Part shown: positions 24,075 through 32,636 of the stretch, piece by piece
Numbering within the stretch: the first letter of the stretch is position 1
Layout: every line of letters begins with the position of its first letter
Made by a program: the position numbers and the translations under genes
Notes under the pieces: model-generated
The model's input: the letters and a program-made list of their open reading frames with translations, nothing else
The model's database searches: none
What the model was told of the DNA's origin: nothing
Assembly (NCBI GenBank): GCA_964440805.1
Contig: CAYTTR010000020.1
Coordinates: 1 to 48,255 of the forward strand
Direction: 5' to 3'
DNA from: CAYTTR01 sp964440805
GTDB taxonomy: Bacteria; Acidobacteriota; Aminicenantia; Aminicenantales; Aminicenantaceae
Length of the DNA stretch: 48,255 nt

Positions 24075-25541
24075 TTATTTGAACGGATCCCAACGCACCA
24101 CGAGCTCCTCATAATCCTTCGGGTATTTATCCCTGAACAGCCTGTAATAATGGAGCTCTTTCGGGGAATTGAGGAGCAGTCCGTTTTCCGTCTTCGGGTT
24201 TTTTTGAAATTCATCTTGACTGACATTTCCTGCCGTCAGCTCATCCATCAGGTCGTCTACCCCCGTGCCGCCGGCGAACCGCAGCTTGGGGCGGGCCGCG
24301 ATTTCAGGGGGAAGCCATTTCTGCATAGCCCTTCGCAGGATCCATTTTTCGACATCCCGGGCTTCTTCCTCGTCATACCGGACTTTGAGGTTCATGGGAA
24401 TCCGGTTACTCAGGCCGACCACTTCCGGGTCCAGAAAAGGAGTCCGGTAGCTGACCGAATTGGCGAACCAGCTTCGGTCCAAGCGGCGTAAGGCCGTGTT
24501 GTAAGCGATCTGAACAAGCTTTTTGGCAATTCTTTCTTTTTCCTTCGGGTCGGGGATATTTTTCAGTTCCCTGAAATAACCCCCGAAAAGCTCATCGGCC
24601 CCTTCTCCGACCAAAACACAATGAGTGAAATCTGAAATCATCTTCGATGTGTAAAAATTGGCGATTGCCCCGGAGATACAATCCTCGTCGAATGTTTCCA
24701 TAAACCAGACGGCGTCGGGAATAAAGGAAACGATATCCTCATCGGTGATCTCATAAACATGGTGTTCGAGTCCCAGATAATCCGCCATGAGCCTGGCATA
24801 CTTGATATCCTTGCTGGGATATCTTTTGATGGTCGTACTGAATAATTTGATATCCGGGTCGATGGATTTGGCGACGGCGGCTATGATGGAACTGTCCAAT
24901 CCACCGCTTAAGGAAACGCCTTTAACCGCCCCATCCTCCATTCTTTTTCTAATGGCTTTGAATAAGATGTCCTCCAGAATACCGGCCGCCTCTTCAGGCG
25001 TATCGAAGCCGGGGACAGGAGGGTCATAAGGTTCAAAGCTCTTCAGGCCCTCACGAGTCGAAAAGAGAAATCCCGGCTCCAATTCATGAACACGGCTGAC
25101 ATGATTAAGCAGGGATTTGGCCTCTGATGCGAAACACAAAAATCCGTTCTCCTGACGGTAAATCAACGGGCGGGCACCGACGGCATCCCGGGCCAGTATG
25201 GTTTCCTCCTCATCGATAACCGCACAGGAAAAACTTCCGTCCAAACGTGAAAAGCAGTCCTTCCCCTCTTTGACATAAAGACGGCGGATAGACTCAACAT
25301 TGGAAGTGTCTTCAGGCAGGGAATTATAAATCTCACCATCTAAAAGGACGACCGGCATCTCTTCACCGGACAGCGCCGGCGTAGAACGCGGGGATAACGT
25401 CAGTTCCCCAGCGGCGGCCCCCCCGTTCGGTATTTCCAAAATGTGAAAACGGTCCGGTCCCCTGTGACGTATCTTTTTCAACATTTCGTTTAATTGTTCT
25501 TTATTGACGGTCTTGCCGACAATTCCTGTAATAGCACTCAT
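24075..25541 (-). CDS. Asparagine synthetase B-like protein lacking the glutaminase nucleophile
   Basis: The 488-residue protein resembles glutamine-dependent asparagine synthetases in both halves: an N-terminal Ntn glutaminase-like domain (GIVG, RHRGPDR 26-32, LLDGEIYN, DGSFSCAVID, ARDAVGARPLIY) and a synthetase domain with the PP-loop SGGLDSS (212-218) and GEGADELFGGY. The catalytic Cys2 of the family (MCGI) is absent: the start reads MSAITGI, and a good ribosome-binding site (AAGGAGA) fixes this start. The protein should not hydrolyse glutamine. It could use free ammonia or form an amide or lactam with another amine after adenylating a carboxylate. Its position between the betaine importer and the methyltransferases suggests a substrate-modifying role, but this is inference. 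It ends an assembly contig. Confidence 0.85.
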   Translation of the reverse strand: MSAITGIVGKTVNKEQLNEMLKKIRHRGPDRFHILEIPNGGAAAGELTLSPRSTPALSGEEMPVVLLDGEIYNSLPEDTSNVESIRRLYVKEGKDCFSRLDGSFSCAVIDEEETILARDAVGARPLIYRQENGFLCFASEAKSLLNHVSRVHELEPGFLFSTREGLKSFEPYDPPVPGFDTPEEAAGILEDILFKAIRKRMEDGAVKGVSLSGGLDSSIIAAVAKSIDPDIKLFSTTIKRYPSKDIKYARLMADYLGLEHHVYEITDEDIVSFIPDAVWFMETFDEDCISGAIANFYTSKMISDFTHCVLVGEGADELFGGYFRELKNIPDPKEKERIAKKLVQIAYNTALRRLDRSWFANSVSYRTPFLDPEVVGLSNRIPMNLKVRYDEEEARDVEKWILRRAMQKWLPPEIAARPKLRFAGGTGVDDLMDELTAGNVSQDEFQKNPKTENGLLLNSPKELHYYRLFRDKYPKDYEELVVRWDPFK

Positions 25542-25611
25542 AATAATCTCCTTTATTCATTTCTTGTATTATGCCTTAGCCGTCTTTCCGCTGGTCAGAT
25601 GCCGTATCTTT

Positions 25612-25711
25612 NNNNNNNNNNNNNNNNNNNNNNNNNNNNNNNNNNNNNNNNNNNNNNNNNNNNNNNNNNNNNNNNNNNNNNNNNNNNNNNNNNNNNNNNN
25701 NNNNNNNNNNN
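25612..25711. other. Assembly gap (100 N)
   Basis: Exactly 100 N join the asparagine-synthetase-like gene to the first MttB-type gene. The true distance and any intervening gene are unknown. The link between importer and methyltransferases rests on this scaffold join. Confidence 0.99.
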
Positions 25712-25716
25712 GAACT

Positions 25717-27216
25717 TCAGCCACGTTCCAAATTTTCCTTTTTTCCCGCTCGCAAAAGGCGGTTTTTTATCTGAATAACTTCTTCCAGATTCATCTCCCC
25801 TTCAATCTTATTCCCCTTGTACAGCCACCCCTTTCGGAGTCCCGTCCGGGAAGTTTTCATGAAATGCTGACCGCTTTTCCCGGAGGCGACGGCTTTGCCG
25901 ATGAGATGTACCTGAGCTTCAGCGGATTCCGGGGAATATTCTTCCTTGGGATTGAGAATGAAGCCGATACGGTTTTCGATTTCTCGCGCCATGTCTTCGG
26001 TTGTTTTTATCCCGAACCTGTCCAGGAATGTGACGGCGGACGTACAGGCGATTTTTTTTATATCCCGGCCGGACTCTTCGGCAAAATACTTTTTGACCAA
26101 AGAAATCCCTATATCGTCGATGATGTACTGTTCCGGACTGACCGTCATAACCTGCTCCAGCATGCCCAGCGAACTGTTGATGAACTGGGCTCCGGCGGCC
26201 GCCTCGAAAATCCATCCGAGGATTTTTTCCGACAATGCTTGGGAATTGGGTTCCTTTTCGTCGGATACGGCGGCCGTTCCGCAGCAGGGAATACCGTAAA
26301 AAAACGCCATGTCGGTTATCAACGAGACACGCCTGATGCTGTCCGGCTGGCACCAGCGGGGTGAAACATCCAGATGAAGGTTGGAGGTTATGGGGATACC
26401 GCGGTAAAGCACTTTCGCACCTGGACGAACCAAATTGGCCAGGACAACGGCTGAGAGAATCTCGGCGTTGACTTGAATGATCTCCCCCACTTCCGACAGC
26501 GGGGCCGTTAAACCCGCTTGAGGACAGCTGGATATGGCCACTGGAACATCCTCCTCCACGATGCGCATGTATTTTTCAACCGTCGGACTGACCAGATTCA
26601 GCGGGCTGACGGCAACACAGGAAATAAAAGAGATAAGAGACCTGTCTTCAACCAGACTGATGATTTCCGGAAGGCGTTCTTCCATGATGAGGTTGGCCAG
26701 GTTCATGTGTTTGTTGGTGTGGGCGAGGAATAACCTGGTCTTTTCCAGGTCCATCTCCTCATCGGGAACATCGGGCTCTAAGGGACGGGTAATAAAATCG
26801 ACGTTCTCCAAATCCTGGCAGATCCGGAGAATATCCACCAAATCCTTCGTGACGGCGTTCTTTTTTTGAAAGACGCCGTTATCCCTTCGCAGGACATAAA
26901 GAGCCTGTCCTCCTGTACCGAAATGGACCCGGGGATTTTTGGAGTCAAGAAAAATATCATTCTCCCGGTTTTTGGCCTTCATGACAAAATTTTTGGCTGT
27001 TTTTTCCACCGCCTTCTCGACCATATCACGGGTCAGCTTAATCCGGCCTTCCTGCCGAACAGCTCCTGCTTCCTTGAAAAGATTCAAAGCTTTCGGGCTG
27101 GTCAGCTCAACTCCGGTTTCTTCGAGAAGTCTGCAGGACCAATCATGAACGATCCGGCATTCCTCCTCTGTCAGAAAAGAGCGTCTTTTTATGTTCAATC
27201 CTCTCGGCACGATCAT
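25717..27216 (-). CDS. MttB-superfamily corrinoid methyltransferase, paralog 1 (non-pyrrolysine)
   Basis: This member of the trimethylamine methyltransferase superfamily (COG5598) has 499 residues from ATG 27216; a GTG at 27210 has better spacing to the GAGAGGAGA site and is an alternative start. Family landmarks are the N-terminal helix region EECRIVHDWSCRLLEETGVE, VHFGTGGQAL and, in the barrel, MTVSPEQYIIDD. The reading frame is open throughout, so there is no in-frame TAG for pyrrolysine, as in the MtgB/MtcB/MtpB group that demethylates betaines such as glycine betaine, carnitine or proline betaine. It transfers a methyl group to Co(I) of a corrinoid protein, most likely the one encoded 66 bases upstream. 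The three paralogs here are clearly divergent and may differ in substrate. Confidence 0.93.
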   Translation of the reverse strand: MIVPRGLNIKRRSFLTEEECRIVHDWSCRLLEETGVELTSPKALNLFKEAGAVRQEGRIKLTRDMVEKAVEKTAKNFVMKAKNRENDIFLDSKNPRVHFGTGGQALYVLRRDNGVFQKKNAVTKDLVDILRICQDLENVDFITRPLEPDVPDEEMDLEKTRLFLAHTNKHMNLANLIMEERLPEIISLVEDRSLISFISCVAVSPLNLVSPTVEKYMRIVEEDVPVAISSCPQAGLTAPLSEVGEIIQVNAEILSAVVLANLVRPGAKVLYRGIPITSNLHLDVSPRWCQPDSIRRVSLITDMAFFYGIPCCGTAAVSDEKEPNSQALSEKILGWIFEAAAGAQFINSSLGMLEQVMTVSPEQYIIDDIGISLVKKYFAEESGRDIKKIACTSAVTFLDRFGIKTTEDMAREIENRIGFILNPKEEYSPESAEAQVHLIGKAVASGKSGQHFMKTSRTGLRKGWLYKGNKIEGEMNLEEVIQIKNRLLRAGKKENLERG

Positions 27217-27282
27217 TCTCCTCTCTCGATCCCTTTTCGTGTAAAAAAATGTTTTACATTTTTATTTTTTCGCTCAGGCATT

Positions 27283-27960
27283 CTATGGGCTGATTTTTTC
27301 CAGCTTATTGATCGCGTCAAAAGCGTCCTCGCCGTACAAATCGGCTCCTATCTTTTGAGCGAACTCCTCGGACACAGGGGCGCCTCCGATACAGACGATA
27401 ACCTGGTCCCTGATTCCTTCATCTTTCAAAAGGTCTATGGTTTCTTTCATATGCGTCATCGTCGAGGTTAAAAGAGCCGAAAGTCCGAGAAAGGCGGCCT
27501 TGGTTTCCTTGACTTTGCCGACGATATCACCGGACTTGACACTCGTTCCCAAGTCAAGAACCTCAAAGCCGGAAGCTTGAAGAATGGTCGAAACAATATT
27601 TTTTCCCACATCATGGAGATCTCCCTCCACCGTAGCGATAATAAATTTTCCCCGGCTTTCAATCTCCTCACCGGATAAATAAGGCTCCAGAATTTTGGTG
27701 GCCTCGGCGATACATTCCGCCGATGCCAACATATCCGGCACCATGTATTCTCCTTCCTCAAAAAGGTGACCCGCCTCTTCCATCCCCGGTGTCAGGGCTT
27801 TAGCCAGAATGTCGGCGGGAGGAATGTTTTCCTCTAGTGCCTTGCGAACCCATTCGGTCACCCCGGGCTGTCCTGCCATATCTTCCTCGAATCCCTCATC
27901 TTCTTTATCGACTCTTCCCGCAATAAGATTTTTTTTGATTTCTTCTAAAATATCGGCCAT
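27283..27960 (-). CDS. Methyltransferase cognate corrinoid protein 1
   Basis: The protein has 225 residues from ATG 27960, chosen because GAGAGGAGAG lies just upstream; a possible start at 27978 would place this site inside the gene. The N-terminal helical cap (about 1-95, PGMEEAGHLFEEGEY and VPDMLASAECI) and the Rossmann-like B12 domain are both present. The cobalt-ligating motif DLHDVGKNIV has His116, followed by LSALLTSTM and the base-off loop CIGGAPVS. It carries the methyl group between an MttB-type enzyme and the THF methyltransferase. It is closely similar to corrinoid protein 2 (29483-30154), sharing GQPGV and the same cap, so the pair arose by duplication. It is cytosolic and shares the operon with metF. 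Confidence 0.95.
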   Translation of the reverse strand: MADILEEIKKNLIAGRVDKEDEGFEEDMAGQPGVTEWVRKALEENIPPADILAKALTPGMEEAGHLFEEGEYMVPDMLASAECIAEATKILEPYLSGEEIESRGKFIIATVEGDLHDVGKNIVSTILQASGFEVLDLGTSVKSGDIVGKVKETKAAFLGLSALLTSTMTHMKETIDLLKDEGIRDQVIVCIGGAPVSEEFAQKIGADLYGEDAFDAINKLEKISP

Positions 27961-28039
27961 TCTATTCTCTCCTCTCAAAATATGAAGTTTATGACTTCGA
28001 ACCCTCCTCTCAACGCCGTGAATATTAAAACTCAGGCTT

Positions 28040-28984
28040 TCAGGAGGCTTTTCGGGCTTTCCCTTTTATATCCTTGGCCACGTCCCGTTTCGTCCGCTTA
28101 ATAAGCCCCGTTTCTTCGGCTATGCGGGGCGTGATGCTTTCCCACATCAAGGGCATGAGGTGAATGCCCCGGATTCCTTCAACTTCTCTCAAACGAAGGA
28201 TGGTCTCCACCGCCATCGCGACTCCTTCCTCTTTGGGGTCTTCCGCTGCCTCCATCCGCCGGATAAATTCTTGGGGAATACGCATACCCGGAACCTGTTC
28301 CTGCATATAAAGAAGAGCCCGGACCGACTTTACAGGCATGACACCGGCCAAAACGGCTGTTTGACGGTCGAGCCCCTCCTCCCTGACCCGGGACATCCAG
28401 ATTTTAAAACGCTCCAGGTCGAAAACGGGTTGGGTTTGAATAAACTGCGCTCCTGACTTGATTTTCTTTTCCAACCGTAGAACCCGGAATTCCAAAGGGT
28501 CGGCAAAAGGGTTGGCCGCTCCCCCGATACATAAGGACGGGGACCGCTTCATCTTTTCACCCGAAAGAAAATACCCATTTTTAAGCATATAAGCCGTGGC
28601 GATAAGCTGGATCGAATCGAGGTCGAACACATTCTTGGCTTCCGGATGATTACCGAAACGCTGATGGTCACCGCTAAGGCAGAGAACATTATATATGCCC
28701 AAGGCGCTCATGCCGATGAGATCGCTCTGAAGGGCCAACCGGTTTCGGTCCCGGCAGGTCATTTGAACGACCGGTTCCAGTCCTTCATCCGCCAATATTC
28801 TAGCCGCCGCGATACTGGAAAGCCGAACGATGGCCGTCTGGTTGTCGGTGATATTCACTGCGTCGACGATCTCTTTGAAATGAACCGATTTTTCCCTGAC
28901 GGCGTCAGGATTACAGCTTTTCGGCGGACCTAACTCCGCCGTGAAAATAAAATCTCCGTCTTTTATCTTTTGGGTAAGTGACAT
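28040..28984 (-). CDS. metF: 5,10-methylenetetrahydrofolate reductase (MetF type)
   Basis: The 314-residue cytosolic protein has the MTHFR TIM-barrel pattern: FTAELGPPKS with the catalytic Glu17, AVNITDNQTAIVRLSS, VQMTCRDRNRLALQSDL, LCLSGDHQ and FIQTQPVFDLERF. It interconverts methylene- and methyl-THF. In this operon the likely direction is oxidation of methyl-THF formed from methyl-corrinoid, which gives one-carbon units and reducing power; the acetogenic direction is also possible. Its start lies one base from the end of metV, so the two are translationally linked and should form a MetF-MetV complex as in acetogens. Confidence 0.95.
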   Translation of the reverse strand: MSLTQKIKDGDFIFTAELGPPKSCNPDAVREKSVHFKEIVDAVNITDNQTAIVRLSSIAAARILADEGLEPVVQMTCRDRNRLALQSDLIGMSALGIYNVLCLSGDHQRFGNHPEAKNVFDLDSIQLIATAYMLKNGYFLSGEKMKRSPSLCIGGAANPFADPLEFRVLRLEKKIKSGAQFIQTQPVFDLERFKIWMSRVREEGLDRQTAVLAGVMPVKSVRALLYMQEQVPGMRIPQEFIRRMEAAEDPKEEGVAMAVETILRLREVEGIRGIHLMPLMWESITPRIAEETGLIKRTKRDVAKDIKGKARKAS

Positions 28985-28985
28985 G

Positions 28986-29462
28986 TTATTTTTTCCGTTT
29001 TACAAACCAAACCGGGGGCTCAGTCCTTTTTTTATAGACATTCAGCCAAGCCGATGTTTTTTCTAAATTCCAGTTATGGATCTTCTCCACCCTCTTCAAG
29101 AGCGAAAGTCTTTTCAGAAAGCGGGCACGTTTATAAATCCGGTACCAGACACATTTGCGTTCAGGATATACTTCGCAGGTTCCTCCCTCTCCCGTTCCTC
29201 CGCAGGGGCCGTTTCTTAATCTTTTCGGACATCTTTGGGAACAGATAAAGGCGGTATGGCTTAAAATGCACTCTCCGCATCTTTGACAGCAGAAAAAAGG
29301 AACCTTGATGATATTCTCGAGAAACAAGGCCGTTTTGGAGACCGCTTTTTCCATCCTCTTGATATCTTTAGTATGCCGGGTGACAAGCTCCGGAACGGGG
29401 AGATTGTTTTCCTCGACGGCGGATTCTTTTTCCACAGGTTTCTTTTTATTTTGGTTCTTCAT
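28986..29462 (-). CDS. metV: MetV-type methylenetetrahydrofolate reductase C-terminal-like Fe-S subunit
   Basis: The 158-residue protein matches the MTHFR-C (MetV) family with its Cys-rich core: residues 58-65 CCQRCGEC, then CSQRC (74-78), NGPCGG (85-89), GTCEV and CVWYRIYKRA. The spaced Cys suggest a zinc or Fe-S site. In acetogens MetV binds MetF and is required for an NADH-independent or electron-transferring MTHFR. Here it directly precedes metF with one base between them. The N-terminal 30 residues are charged and poorly conserved-looking. No signal peptide or membrane segment is visible. Confidence 0.92.
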   Translation of the reverse strand: MKNQNKKKPVEKESAVEENNLPVPELVTRHTKDIKRMEKAVSKTALFLENIIKVPFFCCQRCGECILSHTAFICSQRCPKRLRNGPCGGTGEGGTCEVYPERKCVWYRIYKRARFLKRLSLLKRVEKIHNWNLEKTSAWLNVYKKRTEPPVWFVKRKK

Positions 29463-29482
29463 CGATGGTTTCTTTTTTCCCG

Positions 29483-30154
29483 TCAGCAGGGCTTCAACTT
29501 ATTGATGGCATCGAAGGCATCGCTGCAGTAGTGGTCAGCACCGATTTTATCGGCGAATTCCACGGATATCGGCGCCCCGCCGATCAAAACGGTCACATCT
29601 TCCCTTATTCCTTCTTTTTTCAGCTTTTCGACGACATCCTCCATCCGTCCCATCGTCGAGGTCAGCAGGGCGGACAATCCCACGAAGGGCGCCTTGGTTT
29701 CCTTGATGGTTTCTATGATCTTACCGGCCGAGACATCCGTACCTAAATCGAAAACCTCATAACCTGAACCACGAAGCAGGGTAGCCACGATGTTTTTCCC
29801 GATATCATGAAGATCCCCTTGAACCGTGGCCATGACTATTTTTCCCTTGTTCTTGATGTTTTCTTTCACCAGAAGGGGGTCAAGAAGTTTCATGGCCGCT
29901 TTGACACATTCCGCGGAGGCCAGCATGTCAGGGGTTAAATATTCTCCCTTTTCGTATAACTGCCCGACCTCTTCCATGCCCGGATTCAAGCACTTTGTTA
30001 AAATATCCGTCGGAGGCATGCCTTTTTCGATGGCTTCGGCGACCAATTCCGAAACACCGGGCTGTCCCTCTTTTGTTCCGTCAAAACCCTCATCCATGCT
30101 GTCTACTCTGCCTTCTATGATATTTTCTTTTATTTTTTCTAGAATATCTTCCAT
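29483..30154 (-). CDS. Methyltransferase cognate corrinoid protein 2
   Basis: The 223-residue protein has the helical cap (PGMEEVGQLYEKGEYLTPDM) and the cobalamin domain with DLHDIGKNIV (Asp114, His116 lower ligand, Gly119), LSALLTSTM and VLIGGAPIS. It is nearly co-linear with corrinoid protein 1 and lies 12 bases downstream of MttB paralog 2, its most likely partner. It receives a methyl group from that enzyme and passes it to THF through the MtgA-like protein. ATG 30154 has a clear AAGGAGA site. The shared extension DEGFxxxxxGQPGV after the first helix is common to both copies and may mark this subfamily. Confidence 0.95.
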   Translation of the reverse strand: MEDILEKIKENIIEGRVDSMDEGFDGTKEGQPGVSELVAEAIEKGMPPTDILTKCLNPGMEEVGQLYEKGEYLTPDMLASAECVKAAMKLLDPLLVKENIKNKGKIVMATVQGDLHDIGKNIVATLLRGSGYEVFDLGTDVSAGKIIETIKETKAPFVGLSALLTSTMGRMEDVVEKLKKEGIREDVTVLIGGAPISVEFADKIGADHYCSDAFDAINKLKPC

Positions 30155-30166
30155 TCAGATTTCTCC

Positions 30167-31720
30167 TTATCCGTTTTTAATTTTCGGGACAAAAAAGCTT
30201 TCTCTAGGCAAAAGTCCTGGGATTTCCTCATAAATTTTGTCAATCAAGAACTCGTCCGGTTTGCGGTCCGGACCCGCGACAATATCAGAAAGCCGTTTAA
30301 AGGCTTTGATCAAAACCCGGTCTTCGGATTCCCGGGTCTCAAACGGATAGGCCGGACTGACCAGTCCTTTTCTCACGGCCTTTCGAATATGCCTGGCGAA
30401 AAGACGCGTTTTCGAATCCATAACTTTTTTAATTTGTTCGACAGCTTCGAGAACATCTTGACCATCGAAAACGGGACGTCTGAGAATGCCGCGGACAAGA
30501 CCGATCTGGGCGTCGTCCAAAACGGCCTGCAAAGGGGAAAATGTATTTGTTTTGTCCAGCAGGCCGAATGCGTAATGAACATACTGGGCCCCGGCCGCGG
30601 CGATAAAAAGCTGGGAAAATATTTTTTCAATCGTCGCCTGCATGCCGGGCACTTTGGCATCCCCCACGCCCGCGGTTGAATAACAGGGCACTCCGTAGTA
30701 TCGGGCCATTTGTATGCAGTCCGTGTTGTAATGAATGACTTCCGGGACACCGTAGAGGTCATGCAGGGTGTCGAGCCGGGCCCGAACAGGCACCGCACCG
30801 TAGAGAACCGGCGTGCCCGGATTAATAATCTGGGCCAAGGTGATCCCCGCCAGGATCTCGGCATTGATCATGGCCGTCATCCCTTCTTCCTGAATGGGCG
30901 CCGTCGAACCGCCTTGGGGTGAACTGGATATCACCACCGGGTATCCTTTTCCGGCGATGGCGATCATTTTTTCCGTCGTGTCGTCCACCATCTGAAGAGG
31001 GCTCTTGATAACACAGGTAATAAATGAGATGACGGGATCCTTTGATGGAGTTTCCCCGTTTCCGGTCATAATCTCAGCCAGGCGAAGGACCTGCTCTAAG
31101 CTGTTTAGCTCAACCAAACCGGATTGAACATGTTTGGTCGAATACATCAAGGAAGCCATAAACACATTCACATCTTTATTTTCCGGTGTTATCCCTTCAT
31201 CCTGAATATTGACGTTCCTGATGAAAAAATCGACCTGCTCCAGCCGGTCGCACAGCTTCGCCGACTGGCAGAGATATCCTGCCGTGCCTCTTTTCTCCTC
31301 AAAAAAGGGACCTAAAAATGTCTGCCCGGAATCCTGCTTACAGACATATTCACGGATCTCCGTATCGAGATAGATATTCGTTTCGGACCCGGTGCCGAAA
31401 TAAACTTCGGGAATTCGCGCATCGAGAACCAACCGGTTTCGAGAATCTCTGGCACCGAGAACGACTTTTTCCGGAGCGCTGTCTAAGGATTTTTCCACAA
31501 GCTTTCCCGGAATGCGGACCCGCCGGGCTCCCGGTTCATCTTTTTTGGGGTTAACGGTACAGCCGGCTTTATCAAAAATGCCGGCCGCTGATTCGTTAAA
31601 ACAGAGAATTCCCGGGTCATCGAGAAGTGACAGGGAAGCCTTATGGACGGCCTCTATATGTTCCCGGCTCAGCCTGGAAACAGGCTCGACAAGCGTTCCT
31701 TCTCTTCTTTCCTTAGTCAT
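30167..31720 (-). CDS. MttB-superfamily corrinoid methyltransferase, paralog 2 (non-pyrrolysine)
   Basis: The 517-residue protein is collinear with the other two COG5598 members here: IEAVHKASLSLLDDPGILCF near the start, VYFGTGSETNIYL, the Ser/Pro-rich strand VVISSSPQGGSTAPIQEEGM and YGVPCYSTAGVGDAKVPG. No amber codon interrupts the frame, so it does not use pyrrolysine. It should demethylate a quaternary amine, with the adjacent corrinoid protein 2 as acceptor. Compared with paralog 1 it has an insertion before residue 150 (PFFEEKRGTAGYLCQSAKL), in a region where substrate selectivity could differ. ATG 31720 follows a GAGGATACAAC site. The substrate is unknown. Confidence 0.93.
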   Translation of the reverse strand: MTKERREGTLVEPVSRLSREHIEAVHKASLSLLDDPGILCFNESAAGIFDKAGCTVNPKKDEPGARRVRIPGKLVEKSLDSAPEKVVLGARDSRNRLVLDARIPEVYFGTGSETNIYLDTEIREYVCKQDSGQTFLGPFFEEKRGTAGYLCQSAKLCDRLEQVDFFIRNVNIQDEGITPENKDVNVFMASLMYSTKHVQSGLVELNSLEQVLRLAEIMTGNGETPSKDPVISFITCVIKSPLQMVDDTTEKMIAIAGKGYPVVISSSPQGGSTAPIQEEGMTAMINAEILAGITLAQIINPGTPVLYGAVPVRARLDTLHDLYGVPEVIHYNTDCIQMARYYGVPCYSTAGVGDAKVPGMQATIEKIFSQLFIAAAGAQYVHYAFGLLDKTNTFSPLQAVLDDAQIGLVRGILRRPVFDGQDVLEAVEQIKKVMDSKTRLFARHIRKAVRKGLVSPAYPFETRESEDRVLIKAFKRLSDIVAGPDRKPDEFLIDKIYEEIPGLLPRESFFVPKIKNG

Positions 31721-31789
31721 GTTGTATCCTCAACTAAAAACGATTAAACAAAAACAGCTTTTTTTGAAAGTAAAGGTTGGGTGTCTTTT

Positions 31790-32602
31790 CTATTTTTCAA
31801 AATCTCCCCGCCTCAGGGCTCTGGAATAACGGCGGCAAAACTTATCTCTTCCGGCGATCATTTCTCCTAGGAGTATAGCCCGCCGTATGCTCTCTTTGGT
31901 CGGGTCACAAATAGCGGCATCCAATCCGTGAGAAAGAGACGCAATCAAAAACGCCTCGTTCACCCAAACGCGTTTCTTAAGACCAAAGGATATATTCGAT
32001 ATACCCATGGATGTTTTGGCCTCCGGCACAGCTTTTTTAACGATCTGAAGGGTATCCAAAGCGATCCGGCCGTATATCCAATTAGCGGAGACCGGCATAA
32101 CCAGGGGATCGAAAAAAATGTTTTCTTCTTTGATTCCCGCTTTTTTGGCCGCTTCATAAATTTTTAAGCAGACAGCCGCCCGGGCTTCCGCGTCTTCCGG
32201 AATGCCCTTCTCGTCCATGGCCAAGGCGATAAAGGGAATCTCGTTCGGCGCGATGATCGGGAAAAGAGCTTCGAATAAATGTTCATCATGTTTGATGGAA
32301 TTGATCAAATAAGGCCTGCGGCCGGACAAGTGCTCCACCGCCTTTTGAATGATGAGGGGATTGGGAGAATCTAGGCTAATCTTTTTTTCCGTCGTTTCCA
32401 AAGTAAGATCGAGCAGCCATTTCATATCTTCCACTTCTTTATTTTCATCACCCGATCCCGTACCGACGTTCACATCGATATAATGAGCCCCGGCCGCATC
32501 CTGTGCCTCAATCTGTTCTTTAAGGGCGTTTTTATCCCGAGATATGATGGCCTTGGCGATCGATTTTCGTGTGGCGTTGACTTTTTCTCCGATGATAATC
32601 AT
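31790..32602 (-). CDS. Methylcorrinoid:tetrahydrofolate methyltransferase (MtgA/AcsE/MtrH-type)
   Basis: The 270-residue cytosolic protein has the pterin-binding TIM barrel of the DHPS/MeTr family: MIIIGEKVNATRKSIAKAI, AHYIDVNVGTGSGDE, ISLDSPNPLIIQKAVEHL, LINSIKHD, FDPLVMPVS and TSMGISNISFGL. Members move the methyl group between a corrinoid protein and tetrahydrofolate, as MtgA does after glycine betaine demethylation in Desulfitobacterium. Its place between MttB paralogs 2 and 3, and its link with MetF-MetV, make that role likely here. It appears to be the only THF-side methyltransferase in the island, so it presumably serves both corrinoid proteins. ATG 32602 has a GGGGG site. Confidence 0.93.
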   Translation of the reverse strand: MIIIGEKVNATRKSIAKAIISRDKNALKEQIEAQDAAGAHYIDVNVGTGSGDENKEVEDMKWLLDLTLETTEKKISLDSPNPLIIQKAVEHLSGRRPYLINSIKHDEHLFEALFPIIAPNEIPFIALAMDEKGIPEDAEARAAVCLKIYEAAKKAGIKEENIFFDPLVMPVSANWIYGRIALDTLQIVKKAVPEAKTSMGISNISFGLKKRVWVNEAFLIASLSHGLDAAICDPTKESIRRAILLGEMIAGRDKFCRRYSRALRRGDFEK

Positions 32603-32636
32603 TTTACCCCCGTTTCTTTTCAGGTTAACCTTCCCC

